DNA of 64,000 nt from the NCBI RefSeq assembly GCF_000150275.1, contig NW_002060944.1:3786123-3850122 (forward strand). The letters are read 5' to 3'. Shown one piece after another: positions 1-12,500 of the stretch; the first letter of the stretch is position 1; each line of letters starts with the position of its first letter. This DNA is from Trichoplax adhaerens (Eukaryota > Placozoa > Uniplacotomia > Trichoplacea > Trichoplacidae). The position numbers and the translations under genes were made by a program. Below the pieces are notes generated by a model. It was not told where the DNA came from. It did no database searches and saw only the letters and a program-made list of their open reading frames with translations.

Positions 1-49
1 AACTATTGCTTCCTAGCCGATCTTGACCCAATGAAAGAACATCAAGTAA

Positions 50-690
50 GTATTTACAAAGCTCCTTCTCAAAGGCCATTATTCACTATAATTATTATAG
101 ACTCTGCTGAATATCGTGATAGCTGATTAACCACGGGTAAACTACCGTATTAAAAAGCACTGCATTCGTATAAGAGCAAGATCGTGTTCAACTTAAGAAT
201 TTAGCCCTTGTTCTTAACCATTTTTTCAACATTCAAGACAAGAAGAAAATCTGGGGTGCATTTGTAAAGCTACTTCCACCAAGATTAATGTGAACTTTAA
301 GCTTCTTACATTTTATTAAGGTAAATAATCACATTGGCAAAGTCATCCTATCAGCTTCTCAAAGAGCCATATTAGTATTGATTTGACTGTAGGTTTTAAT
401 GGCTGATTAACTACGGTTAAAGTATTGAAAAGGCACTATATTGGATAGAATTTAAAATAGCTTTGTATTAGAGCAAGATCGTAGCATTCAACCTTAAATT
501 ATAGGTCTTACTCAAAATCATTTTACATCGTTAAAGGCAGTAAGCAAGTCTGGTGCGCATTTTTAAAACTATCTTCACCAAGATTAATGTGTACTTTAAG
601 CTTTTTGCATTTGAATAAGGTGACTAATCAACGCTAATCTATCAGAAAAGTTTATAAGTAAAATTATCCTAACAGCATCTCAAAAAAGCC
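50..690. repeat. Direct tandem repeat, about 300 bp unit, two-plus copies
   Basis: Two successive diverged copies share the same order of landmarks: a ctcaaag-gccat start, 'ggctgattaac', 'agagcaagatcgt', 'tctgg-gtgcat' and 'caccaagattaatgtg'. The first copy runs from about 55 to 350 and the second from about 355 to 650; a third begins near 675. No coding potential is seen. The start may lie outside the window. Confidence 0.7.
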
Positions 691-1941
691 ATATCAATAT
701 TGATTATCATGGTGTAATGCTGGATCAAGAGCTCATCCTTTTACGTGACGATAATAATAATCATATGTAATTAACTATTAATACAGGAAGGTCAAAGTTA
801 TTCATTTGTGTTTGTCTGCTGTGAATACGATTACAAATAACTGTCATTACATTAATAATAGCAATTTGGATCATTCTAATTTCTTAGTGGATAGAAATGA
901 TTGATATAGGTCTACTGTATTTGAGAGCGAATTTAGAGTGAATATGACTAATTTTCAATGGAGTAAAGTAAATAAAGTTAAATATCCTTGGAACTGATTC
1001 TATCATGAAGATGAATGTTATGATCGTAAACTAAGCAGTAAGAAGTGAATTCCAAACTGTAGGTTTAATAAGTTAGATTGATTGATGATTAAAATGCAAG
1101 AGGTAGACTATAAAAATTAATCAATTTTTTTTATAATATCTTGTAAGGATGAGATTTGTTATCTAAAAAACTTAATAAGAAAGGATCAGAATTTGTCGCA
1201 CTGTCTTAGTATCAACTTCCATAAGCCGAAAGTCTAGTTGTAAATAAGGTAGCAGAAGCAGTGCATGGCTTTGCTAGGGTTACGAGTTGAAATAAAAGAA
1301 AGCTGTTTTTCTCTTAAAAAAATTTCAAATTCTGATAAGCAAATAAAGGCGATAACTTAACTAGAGAAGATACTAGCGATTAATAGGCATGATGATACTG
1401 ACGATTTAAGTAATAACTAAGGAATTTGTGGGGAAAATAGTATATAACATATGTTATATATAGATAGTGTGATAAGCTAATCGGAGATACTAACGATTAA
1501 TAAAACGCGACGATATTTGACGATTTAATAACGAAGGAAGTTGTGGAGAAAATAATATATTTAGTATGATAACCTTATCAGAGATGATGCTGTACTAGTG
1601 ATTTATAAGCATGATAATATTAATTATAATAAAAGTAATGAAGGAAATTATGAAGAAAATAATTTATATAATATGATAACCTAATCGGAGATAATACTAG
1701 CGATTAATTAGCGTAGCGATATTGATGATTTAAGTAATAGCGAAAGAAGTTGTGGAGAAAATAATGCATTTAGTATGATAACCTAATCAGAGATAAATGC
1801 TATTGATTAATAAGCGTGACAATATTTATAATTTAAGTAATGAAGTAAGTTATAGAGAGAATCATTTATACGAATATAGAATGATAACCTAATCGGACAT
1901 AGTACTAGCGATTAATAAGCGAAAAGATATTGATGATCTAA

Positions 1942-2490
1942 TGTAATGTAACTTAGTATTGTGATTGTAGACAGTTAGCCATGTTTAGTATAATGTACGG
2001 TAGATATTTATCCTAAGAGATATTTGGTAGCTATAACTATAGACTGTAGTGGTAGAGACTCTATGTTAGAGTACAGATGACTATGTACAGTAAGCTGTTG
2101 AGTTACTAATAAGGCTATAGGTAAAAATAGAACTGTAAATCATATATTAGGATATGGTTAATTCATTGTACTTTGGCTGGTGTGAATGATGTCTACGTAA
2201 GTACTGTAGTCGTATCCATATTGGATTAATGATGGTCCGCATTAGAATAGTCTTACTAAGAATAATTTAACTATGTGTAATATAAGGTAAAAGGTTGCTA
2301 TGCGGATTGCAGCTGCGAATGCTACGAAAAGTATAAAAGCATGCAACTTTAGATTATTCTGTTAGTTCGTTGTAGAAGTCTTTAGTAGTAGTATTCGGCT
2401 AGAGTAGAGCTATGTGTAGTTAATCTTTGTATAAGATTGAATAAAGCCCTTATTTTTCTAAAATTTGGAATCTCGTAATTGGTATATATC
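1942..2490 (+). mobile_element. Solo LTR, family 1 (plus orientation)
   Basis: The copy starts TGTAATGTAACTTAG and matches the 552 bp LTRs at 17400 and 22851, which lie in the opposite orientation. It carries a TATA-box-like 'gtataaaag' near 2330 and a polyadenylation signal-like 'aataaag' near 2440, in the order expected of a U3-R-U5 LTR. The 5-bp target duplication is ATCTA: it lies just before the start, and its second copy overlaps the end, where the terminal ACA and a few bases are missing (short slip deletion). It sits inside the 100 bp satellite array. No internal retroelement region is present. Confidence 0.8.
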
Positions 2491-2821
2491 TAAGTAATAG
2501 CGAAGAAAGTTGTGGAGAAAATAATGTATTTAGTATGATAACTTAATCAGAGATAATACTAGCGATTAATAAGCGTGACGATATTAATAATTTAAGTAAT
2601 TACGAAGAAAATTGTGGAGGAAATAATATATAGTACGATAACCTTATCGTAGATGATACTACATGGCGATATTGATAATCTAAGTAGTAGCGAAGGAAGT
2701 TGTGGAAAACATAATATATATAGTTTGATAACCTAATCGGAGATGATACTGTATGGCTATATTATTGTCTAAGTAATAGTGAAGAAAGTTGTGAAGAAAA
2801 CAATATATACAGGTATAGTAT

Positions 2822-3273
2822 TGTGATGGAGGCTTCGATATCTCGGAGGATTGAGATATAGTTGCCATTTACAATTAGTACACCAAAAGTTGTATAAAAG
2901 TTATACTTTATTTTAAGTAGTAAAGTAAGCATAGTGAGGTGGTTACGGTAGACCTGCGTGCAAGCTGTCGTGCGTAACGTGTGAAAATTAACCAGGAAAC
3001 TAACGATTTCTGAGGTGGAAAACGGCGGTATTTATAGTTTAAAGATAGAGCATATGCAGAGAATAGGATTGTAGAATTAGATACTACATATACCATAACA
3101 GGTTACAACATAGCTGATGATTATAGCAAACGGCGAGTACCGTGATAACTAAATACAGTAGCCTATATATGAATGTGAAGTAAGCGGACTGAAGATGTTT
3201 AAATATAAGAGCAATGCAACATGTCTATATTTAAGAGTAGAATATAGTTACAGTATACTCTAAATACACTACA
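2822..3273 (-). mobile_element. Solo LTR, family 2 (minus orientation)
   Basis: On the + strand the element begins TGTGATGGAGG and ends CACTACA, that is TG...CA, and it is flanked on both sides by AGTAT, a perfect 5-bp target duplication (2817-2821 and 3274-3278). It is a reverse-complement relative of the LTR at 37264-37749. The TATA-like box 'ctataaata' and the AATAAAG-type signal of that copy have counterparts here. It inserted in the 'gtatgataacc' part of a satellite unit. Confidence 0.8.
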
Positions 3274-3891
3274 AGTATGATAAACTAATTGGAGGTGATA
3301 CTGCGTGATAATATGAATGATTTAAGAAATCGCGAAGGAAATTAAGGAGAAATTAGTATATTCAATATAAAAACTTAATCGAAGATGATACTACGTGGCA
3401 ATATTAATGTCATAAGTAATAGCGAAGAAAGTAATATATTTATGGTTAAAGAGAAGGAATTTATGGAAAAAATAATTTATATAGTATGATAGCCTAACTG
3501 GAGATGATACTAACGAATAAAATAAGCGTGGCGATATTGATGATTCAAGTAATATCGAAAGAATTTGTAGAGAAAGTTATCTATATAGTACCGGTATGTT
3601 AACTTAATCGGAGATGATACTGCGTGACGATATTGATGATTTAAGTAATAGTGAAGGAAATTGAGCAGAAATAGCATATATAGTACAATAGCCTAATAAG
3701 ATATGATACTAGTAATTAATAACTGTGACGATATTGATGATTCAAGTAATGGCGAAGGAGGTTGTGGAGAAAATAATATATACAGTATGATAACGTAATT
3801 AGACACTATACGGTGTATCGATATTTACGAATTCAAGTAATAGCGAAGGAAGCCGTGGTAAAATAATATATACAGCATGATAGCCTAATTG

Positions 3892-4058
3892 NNNNNNNNN
3901 NNNNNNNNNNNNNNNNNNNNNNNNNNNNNNNNNNNNNNNNNNNNNNNNNNNNNNNNNNNNNNNNNNNNNNNNNNNNNNNNNNNNNNNNNNNNNNNNNNNN
4001 NNNNNNNNNNNNNNNNNNNNNNNNNNNNNNNNNNNNNNNNNNNNNNNNNNNNNNNNNN
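3892..4058. other. Assembly gap (run of N)
   Basis: Unresolved bases occur inside the satellite array and probably reflect collapse of the repeats. The true size is unknown. Confidence 0.98.
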
Positions 4059-4290
4059 GAAAATAATATATTTAGTATGATAACCTAGTCGGAAATGATA
4101 GTAGGGATTATTTTAAGCTTGACGATACTGACGATTTAAGTAGTCGCGAAGGGACTTGTAAAGAAAATAACATAAATATCATGATAATCTAATTGGAGAT
4201 GATACTAGCAATTAATAAGCGTGACGACATTGATGATTCAAGTAGTAGCGAAGGAAGTTGAAGAGAAAATAATATATATCTATGCATTGT

Positions 4291-6208
4291 ATGAGTCACA
4301 TAAACGCTTCTGTAAATTAGTGTCATGGTAAAATACAGTAGAATGGCTTTGTATTAGAAAATGAATACGAGTATGCTTAGTAATTGTGAATTAAAAGAAT
4401 TTTGTAAATTAAATTCAAAATTGAAAACCATACCTAAATATAATAGAATGGAAAAAAACTAGAAATAGAATGAGCTTGGCAATAGATAACTTATGCTGCT
4501 GTAGAGTGTACAATAATTGCGAAAACAGCAGAATCTGGCATAAATAATCAATTTATTCAATTCTGGATAACCAATCAATAATTTGAGAACAAGAAATTAT
4601 TTAATACGGGCAAATGTGAAATTATAACCCGTTAGGAATATCTGATTTTTTTAAATTATCTGCGTAGAAAATCAGTTATATGATATATTACTTGGATACC
4701 GGTACGCTAAACCAAGTAAAAACCTATTTCCGACGTGCATATTTTCAGTATCCGTTCGACTTTTCTGTTTTGTAGCGGATGCTTCATCAAATAATGCATC
4801 GAAATGACTTGATTTGTCAGATTTCAAGATATTTATATGACTGTTGACATGGTATAATAAAGGACAGGCAAAACTATTTCTAATCATAACAAACTTATTA
4901 TTGATAATGTATAAGAAAAATTTCATGGAATAGAATATTACGTTAGTTATATTATTAACAATTAGTTATCAGAATAATACGACAGACCATAACACCATGC
5001 TAATATTAATTATTAATTATTTATAGGAACACTAGTAAAGACTTTAGTTAGTACTATAAATCCACCAAAACAATAATATAGAAGTTATATTTACAGCTTA
5101 TAGATGATAAAATAAGGCATATAGCTGTAGATACAATATATAACAGTAACTTGTAAACTATAGAATGATATATTCAATAGAACATTTATTATTGACAGTA
5201 ATATATTCTTTAAATAAGTAATGAGTGGTAAGATGATAATTTATCCATGTTTTATTAATTGTAAAGTATACGCTTCCTTATATTACTATGCCATTGCAGT
5301 TAAGGATGAAACATCGAAACAGCCTTAAAATAATTTATACGGCATACCGGCTAGGCTCCGGGAAGAGACAAAGAGAGAAAAAGTACGTTAGTAGGTAGAT
5401 AATAATGAACTTTTAATCTATGAGCATACGTATACTTGACTAAAACTATTAAAGTTATTAATGGTAAATCAGCATCTATTTGAACACCCATCAATCTGTA
5501 AGAATAGGTTAAAGATTATAAAAGAAAGTGAAAATAGCTTAGCAAGAACGATATGATTAGATTACTAGCATGATATTGTTAAAATTAACTATAATAATCA
5601 ATCGCATGATAACAATAAATAGCTTTTAAGTAATTCATTCTTATAACAGTCAACAATTAAATGGATATAGAAAACATAACCCGCTTACTTTTCTAAGTCT
5701 TACAATGCATATTATTAAGGGTTCAATATCACTGTTGAACTCTAATTAGAATTATGTATTGATATAGAGGATAAGCGGATATGTGCAAGAAAGGGAGGGA
5801 GAAACAAAGTGATAAAGATATATCACAAGCAGAATAAAATAAATTAAACAGAGTAATCTCTGGCGAAAGTAATAATCGTTGAAATTCGCATATTTAATAT
5901 TATACCTCAATAGCGTAATAAAACTGAACGTTTTACTAAATTGAGTTGATTTTCATTTTTATGTCATTGCCACTTAGAATGTAAGGATGAGAAAGGAAAA
6001 ACCATTGCGTTGTATTATTTTCATGACATCAACACCTTAATAAAGTTTCGGCAAATCTTCTCCATCACTCTTAGAGCTTAAAGAATATAGTCTTAATGGC
6101 TAAAGATGGCAATTGTGTACTCATAGTGCATTCCATAATTCCACTAATTAATAATGAGTCACTGTTAATAATTTTTACTTATAAGGAGATGATCTTGCAT
6201 TATGAATA
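4291..6208. other. Intergenic stretch, no recognised gene
   Basis: The sequence is AT-rich with no open frame that has recognisable domains. An 84-codon frame on the minus strand at 4672-4926 has no recognisable motif, signal peptide or splice context, and I do not support it as a gene. The right part probably contains the 3' untranslated region of the GPCR gene that ends at 6209. Confidence 0.5.
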
Positions 6209-7309
6209 TTATGATAACGTAAAGTCACTTTCTTTTTCCCATGCCTTTACGACAGTATTAATGTGTGAATTATTAGCAAATGATGACGGTAGTATCGAAA
6301 CTCGATTTAAAGTAACAGTTATTCGACAACGGAGTAATTCTATAAATCCCTCACGATAATATTTGTTGGAGATTGCATAGATTAATGGATTTAGAGTTGA
6401 ATTAAGTCCTGTCAATAATTTAGTAATACGACGAATTGTAATATTTTTAAACAATCTTGGATCGTGTATTGCCATGGTGTAATAAATTTCATTCGGTAAC
6501 CAACAAATTAAGAAAACAACGGCAGCTATAAAACTCATGACTGTTACTTGTTTGCGAATAAGCGCATCACGTTGAGAACTGCGAATAATAGTATTTTTGG
6601 GGGGTTCAACTCGTACCTTTTTTCGATAGCTAGAATGAAGTATTCGACGTCCAATATCTAGATAAACAACCGCAATAAGGAGACTTGGTATAAATATACG
6701 AACGACTTGGAGCGCTGTTACAACGGCTGCTTTATCGGCGGGGTTTACCCATATAAAAAATACACATTTCGTACCATTAGGACCAGCAGTTCTATCTAGG
6801 AAATTATCCATGGCAAGCCCAATATTAGCGATCCATATTATTATGATAGTGATTAACGCTTTTCTCTTCGTACAAATTTCCTTATAAGAAAACGGCATAG
6901 CAATGGCAAACCATCGATCGACACAGATAGCTAATAATGTCCATACTGAGATAAAACCTAGCATAAAAAATAGTGCATTTGACCAAATCAAGCGACAAAA
7001 TAATTCAAGGCCAACATGAGGGATTGGATAATCGGGTATTGGTATAACAAAACCCGGTACAACAATCAGTAATATACCGCTCAGCATATCAGTAGCAGCT
7101 AAATTCAGAAACAGATATTCAGTAGCTTTTGCAGTTGGTGATTTCTTCTTGTAAAGGATGATGCAAAACATTGAATTGGATACAACTGAGACGACAGCTA
7201 TAAGTACATAAGCTGAAGAAATAATATATTGGCCAGCATTTGATACGTTATTTTCACTTTGAGTACCATTACCTAATTCAGTAGAGTTGTTGTACGAGTA
7301 TAAACTCAT
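6209..7309 (-). CDS. Class A (rhodopsin-like) G protein-coupled receptor, single exon
   Basis: This 366-residue seven-helix receptor acts at the plasma membrane and should couple an extracellular ligand to G proteins. The N-terminal tail has several N-glycosylation sequons. Visible hallmarks are Asn45 in TM1, 'LNLAATD' with Asp74 in TM2, Cys105 before TM3, the DRW variant of DRY at 131-133, Trp159 in TM4, Cys182 in loop 2 (disulfide partner of Cys105), CWLP at 269-272 in TM6 and NPLIY at 307-311 in TM7, followed by a short helix 8 'NKYYREGF'. Asp3.32 of aminergic receptors is not present (alanine at that place), so a monoamine ligand is unlikely; a peptide or other ligand is possible. The frame is open from ATG to stop with no intron. 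The ligand is unknown. It is a clear paralogue of the receptor at 15172-16236. Confidence 0.95.
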   Translation of the reverse strand: MSLYSYNNSTELGNGTQSENNVSNAGQYIISSAYVLIAVVSVVSNSMFCIILYKKKSPTAKATEYLFLNLAATDMLSGILLIVVPGFVIPIPDYPIPHVGLELFCRLIWSNALFFMLGFISVWTLLAICVDRWFAIAMPFSYKEICTKRKALITIIIIWIANIGLAMDNFLDRTAGPNGTKCVFFIWVNPADKAAVVTALQVVRIFIPSLLIAVVYLDIGRRILHSSYRKKVRVEPPKNTIIRSSQRDALIRKQVTVMSFIAAVVFLICWLPNEIYYTMAIHDPRLFKNITIRRITKLLTGLNSTLNPLIYAISNKYYREGFIELLRCRITVTLNRVSILPSSFANNSHINTVVKAWEKESDFTLS

Positions 7310-8983
7310 TATTATCTGCTATGTCTTCAATTAAAACTAGGAAGATTTCAAAAATATCATGGAAGGCAATTTATCTGATGGATCAAATCAAACAGCCATT
7401 GCGCATTTGAAATGAGAAAAAATTATTCTGCCAATACTTATTATCCTATTTTTATCGATAAGCAATAAAGTTGCAAGCATGGAAATTACCTTTTCTTTGA
7501 TAGTTTTATTTCTGATAACCTTAATTTTATTAACTTTTTACCTAGACAAAGATCAGTCGTCAATGAACTGTCTCTAGAAAAGCGATCCTACATAATCCTG
7601 CATAATCGATAAGAAATTAATATGGATGTAAGTTCAGATATCTAATTATATTTACGTGAATTATCATCTATTCACTTCTTTATTTCCCGATTGCCTAATC
7701 ATATAAATATATTAATAAAATATTGTATTAATATGATCAATTAAATATCGACTACGTCAGATATAAATAAATTATACATGTTTCTGATATTAAAATATTA
7801 AAACTAAAAGTACAATTTTATACTGATCGCTCTTATATTGTTGCCGCTATATGATTATTATTAATAATATAATTAGTAAGCGTAAATATAATTTTTACTA
7901 ATAATTTTCAACGAAAACCTTCATGATGTGTCATAAGGTAGACTATCGTTAGTTTTTTAAGTTACAAAGATATTTTTATTAACAAGTAGTTCGCTAAGAA
8001 TTAAGAATTAATTGTGCCTTAATTTACCTATCTACAGTCGTAATAAATATTTAAAATAAAGTATTAGTAAATAGTAGCTGACATGATGATGAAATAACGC
8101 ATCTAAACTATTTGTTCGTTCGTAGTAGCAATCGATCAATCGTAAACGTGTATGTCAATTAACCATCCATCATAAAAGTATTTTGTAGAAATATTATTTT
8201 TTCTGACATCCTTTTTCTTTTTAGCTTCCTCCCACTTACAGATTCATTGATATTTAAAAATAGTTTTAGATTTGTATTTAACATTAGTTATTTTATATAT
8301 CTTCTTTGTGCATTTTTGAAAAAAAATTAAAGATTGAATAAACTGTGTATTGATAGGTTAAATTATCATAAACGTTAAAAGGATTTTTTAAAATGTATGT
8401 TGCATTATTATTCAATGGTAATATTAATATCTATAGTTCGAGCATATAATTTTGGGTTACTTAGTATATAAATAAAAGATAAGTCGAAATTGCTTAATAC
8501 ATAATTGAATATTTTATTATGATTCAAAGTAATATTATGATGCAAAAAATGTTTTATTGGATCAATTCAATTAAAAATTTTATAATAGTTGCAGAATATT
8601 TACTTTACGAGGATAATTGTCGTTTAATAAAACTATACTAAGCTAGAAATTTTATTAACCGTTTTGTTCCTGCTAATATAACAGCAACATTTGAAGTTGT
8701 TAAATCATACAAAGTGTATATTATTCGAAAGCTTAGAAATAACAGAAATCAACAATAATCTGTCCATCGCATCCATTACTATGGTGTATAAGAATTAGCT
8801 AATAAGTTGATAAACAACAGAGTTGAGAATAGATCGAAGCTAACTTTTCCATTAAAGTAAATCTACCAACTAGATACCAAGATATCAAGTAGTAAATGCA
8901 TACAGCTAGAAAATATACGTATACCATTTAATGATCGAACTTTAAAATTTTACCAAAATTATGTATGTTAGCTTATCCTAAAA
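7310..8983. other. Intergenic stretch, no recognised gene
   Basis: Very AT-rich sequence upstream of the first GPCR gene; it should contain that gene's promoter. I see no convincing promoter motif, repeat or coding frame. Confidence 0.5.
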
Positions 8984-9530
8984 TAGCTTCGTGAAAAGGA
9001 TAACGTAAAACAAATCTCTAAATTACTTAAGTCTCCTGGATTCAGTATCCTTTAACTATCAGGCAAGAATTTAGACACCTTTACTTCTACGTTAAATGAC
9101 TAGAGAATTCCTATTTTATTCAGCTATTTGCCGAGCTTAATTATTCTTCAGCAGCAGCTATCATAAATAAGTCATCGTAAGGCTATGAAGTTTAGTTCAT
9201 ATTGAATACCTAAATTAATGCAGAAAATATTCATAATCGTAGACATGTACAGAATGATTCTATATAATTAAGCTACAGTATGTCCATTCACAGAATTAAT
9301 TATGGTATCATCTATATGTGAATATCTTCAGAATATTAATCTCAAGCGTTACAAGACATAGCACTTTCATTAATTTAGCATCAGATAATATATAAGGACC
9401 CTTACTACAGTACTGCATAATTTACTATAATAAAATAATAACAACCGTGATTCTTACTGTTATCACCATATGTAAATGTTAATTCACTAAATTTAGTTAT
9501 TTAACTCTTTACGGTAGCTCACGGCTGCAA
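8984..9530. mobile_element. Dispersed non-coding repeat, MITE-like (copy 1)
   Basis: This region matches 50736-51168 in the same orientation with shared stretches such as 'aggataacgtaaaa', 'aaatctctaaattac', 'gattcagtatcc', 'tctacgttaaa', 'atgtccattcacagaat' and 'acggtag'. The ends are imperfect inverted repeats: the start has 'agcttcgtgaaaag' and the reverse complement of the end has 'agctaccgtaaag'. No coding capacity is seen. A small non-autonomous DNA element fits best; an old LTR is an alternative. The end positions are approximate. Confidence 0.55.
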
Positions 9531-12500
9531 AAATTGAATTAAAACTTGTAATTTTAAATATTTCATTCTAAAGAGCAAATTGAATACCGTTTCAAATTTG
9601 AAGCTTTGTTTTTAAAAATTAGTAAAGTAGATACAGTATATGCAGAAGCGATATTATTAGGGTAAGTACTAACTTTATATTACTTTACGGTATTTAATTA
9701 TTGCTCTACGATGGAATAAAATTTATCTGATAACTGCAGCATAATTATCATTAAGTAACTCTGCTTGCAATGAGCTGACACCTATCTATTTTTTATGCAA
9801 ATTAATATGGATAATAGAATATTCTGTTACATTATTCAATTACAACAAATTAATTTTACAAAGCGAAAGTAAAGTTTAGCTCGTTCTTAAAAAGCTATGG
9901 GTCTTATAGTTGAAACAGAGAAATAATGAGCTTTGGCTTTCTAGGAATAGGAGATTGTGATTAATTACGAGTTAAACGACAGATAAGATGACGCGAAAAG
10001 AATAACTGCCTACAGTCGGAGCCTTTCATTTTTTCAATGCAAGCCTAACTCTTGCAGCGCGCTCTGTAACCGATATCAACTGTCGCCGCAATAGACCAAA
10101 AATGCTTGATTTAAGACCCATAACTTATATTTATTAGATTACGCTTCATTAAGTTGTTTGCCTAAAGATATAGCTTATTAGAATAAAAATCTATAATGTG
10201 TTCATAGATCATAAATTATATAAGCCAGATGTATCGCTGCGATATCTTAATTAATGATCACAAAATTTAATAGCATTTTTTAATTTTGATAATTAAAAAA
10301 ATTAATAAAATTATATTTCGTTAAAAACCTTTAATAGACTGTAATCTCCACAAATTAGATTCTAACGCATCACCGTCTATTAGTCTAGTCCTCAACCGTT
10401 GCACTATATTGAAGTAGAAGAAGAATATTACAGATGTTTTAACCATGTAGTTTATATTATACTGGTCGACTTGTATGTTCGTATTAGAAATGTGCACTCT
10501 GTATTTTTGACTCATGTACTGTACGTATTATAATCAACTGAAATTAAGCATATCTTCATCAATCTATACTCACTGACCAATAATAATTAGTTCAATCGAT
10601 TTTTCGCTTTGATGGTAACTTCTGAAACTATAAATTTTAGATAGCAGAACGAACTAAGTATTACAGAATGTTAGTAAATACGGTGTAATATACCAAAATT
10701 GAAAATAGTAGGATGCCTTTTATACTTATACGCATAGAATTATCCCTTGATAGCAATAAGTCTAGTGAAATATTAATTAATCGAATAGAAAATATCGCAG
10801 CGCTTTATGATGAAAAGGAATCATGCCTAATACTCACAACTTAACAAAATAAAATTTCACATTGTAATACGAGAGCTCATGGCGAAATATGTCCATAAGG
10901 AATAAGTACCAAGTCTATTACTCTGTGAGTGAATTAAAATTTATATTAGTAGACAAAACAAGTCAAGATAACATCAGATCAGGCTAAAATGCAAGTAAAT
11001 TGAAAAACAGCTTAAATCATTCAACATTAAATACATAAATAGAATTAAGAGATAATACATCAAATGCAGCTACAGTAGGTTAGCAACGGTAGATTAAAAA
11101 TTAAGAATAAGCATGGTAATATTACAATCATAGCATGGTTAAATATGCTGTCTTTAGAGGCTGAATGATTATTATATTATTTGCCTTAAAGTAATAAAAA
11201 ATATGGCTTAGAAAATCATCTTATAAAGGAAATATTGATACCCGTATTATTAGTCTCAACGCTGGGCATTGATTCATGTTAAGCTGGTTAATCGAAGCTT
11301 AAGCAACGAAAGTGTCTGGTTTATTTGTAACACTAATTCTTTAAAGGATTATATTCGCAATGTTACAGTATAATTTTCGGTTACCAATGCCAATATATTA
11401 AAGGAACGAAATTCATAATTGGTAACTTTGCTACCTTCACAGACTTTGAAGTATAAAATTGTTGAACTACTTTAGACTGCTAGCTCATTTTGGTATGATT
11501 TGATGCTCTGTTCATTAATTGGCTTTCATTACAGGTTATAATATCTTGGCTAAGATGACTCCAGTTAGGCGAAGCACTGAATACCGGAAAATTAACAATC
11601 CATTATATTTAAAAATAGTTATGAGCCCTTTTCATCGATTTTTCCAAAATCTACTGTTTTAGTTAACTATAACTACACAAATATTTTATTACTCTTTAAC
11701 AAGCATGATCATACAGTGTGATCTGCTTATAATCAATCCCGTGGATTTCAGTCGCCAACTATTAAGCTTAATGAGTTTTTGGCTAGAGATGTAGATTTAC
11801 TGCCTAACTAGCATTACAATCCTTACCTTTATAATAGATTTAATATTATGAGGCTTTTAGCTGCTAATATTACAGATTTTATCCTTAATTTTCAACTAAT
11901 TATAAAAATAATTCTATATTGGTGAATATCAACCTTTTGATGTCTGTATTTACTGTACTGAGATCGAAGAAAGGTAAATTTGACATTTCCTTGCGTTAAC
12001 AGTCAATTATTAGAATAGCTAAAGCATATTATGCACTAACCTACGATTTACGCTTTAATTTTTATCATTAGATTTACGAGTATATTATGTCATGAAGAGA
12101 CTTCTATGTAGCTAATTCTATTATAAAGAGGAGAATTCTAATAATACGTTTGTGACAAATATTAATTGAGAGATAAATTTCCAGTTACATATATGACCAA
12201 TGCTAGTTCGATCAGGAGATAAAATCCAAGAAATTGGCATTAAAAGTTGGCTTTATATATAGCTTTGATTTATCTTTACTACAGATTGAATTATAACTTA
12301 AAAAAATTTCAAACGGCTTTCTGATTGATTAATAAAATCAAATAAAGACATTAAGTATCGATGAAATTGTCTATTTCCAATAGAAAATAAGAAAATAAAC
12401 ACCATTCCCAAATGATAGTACTCAACTTTACCAAGTGACGACGTTAATCACAAAGATGGCTATAGAAATAATTCCTGGCCATTGTAGGTTATTTATAAAA

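Larger units (their letters stand above)
1345..4290. repeat. Array of about 100 bp satellite-like units
   Basis: The unit recurs with landmarks 'gtatgataacctaatcgg', 'gatgatactagcgattaa', 'gacgatattgatgattta' and 'agcgaaggaagttgtgg'. Successive units are about 100 bp apart and vary by substitutions and small indels. The array is interrupted by LTRs at 1942-2490 and 2822-3273 and by the assembly gap. Sequence on both sides of each LTR continues the same unit, so the array is older than the insertions. No gene is seen here. Confidence 0.8.

Noticed and set aside
2908-3096. Short minus-strand frame
   Set aside because: It lies inside the family 2 LTR; the homologous frame is not kept in the copy at 37264.
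4672-4926. 84-codon minus-strand frame
   Set aside because: No recognisable domain, repeat or splice context; it cannot be supported as a gene without expression or conservation data.
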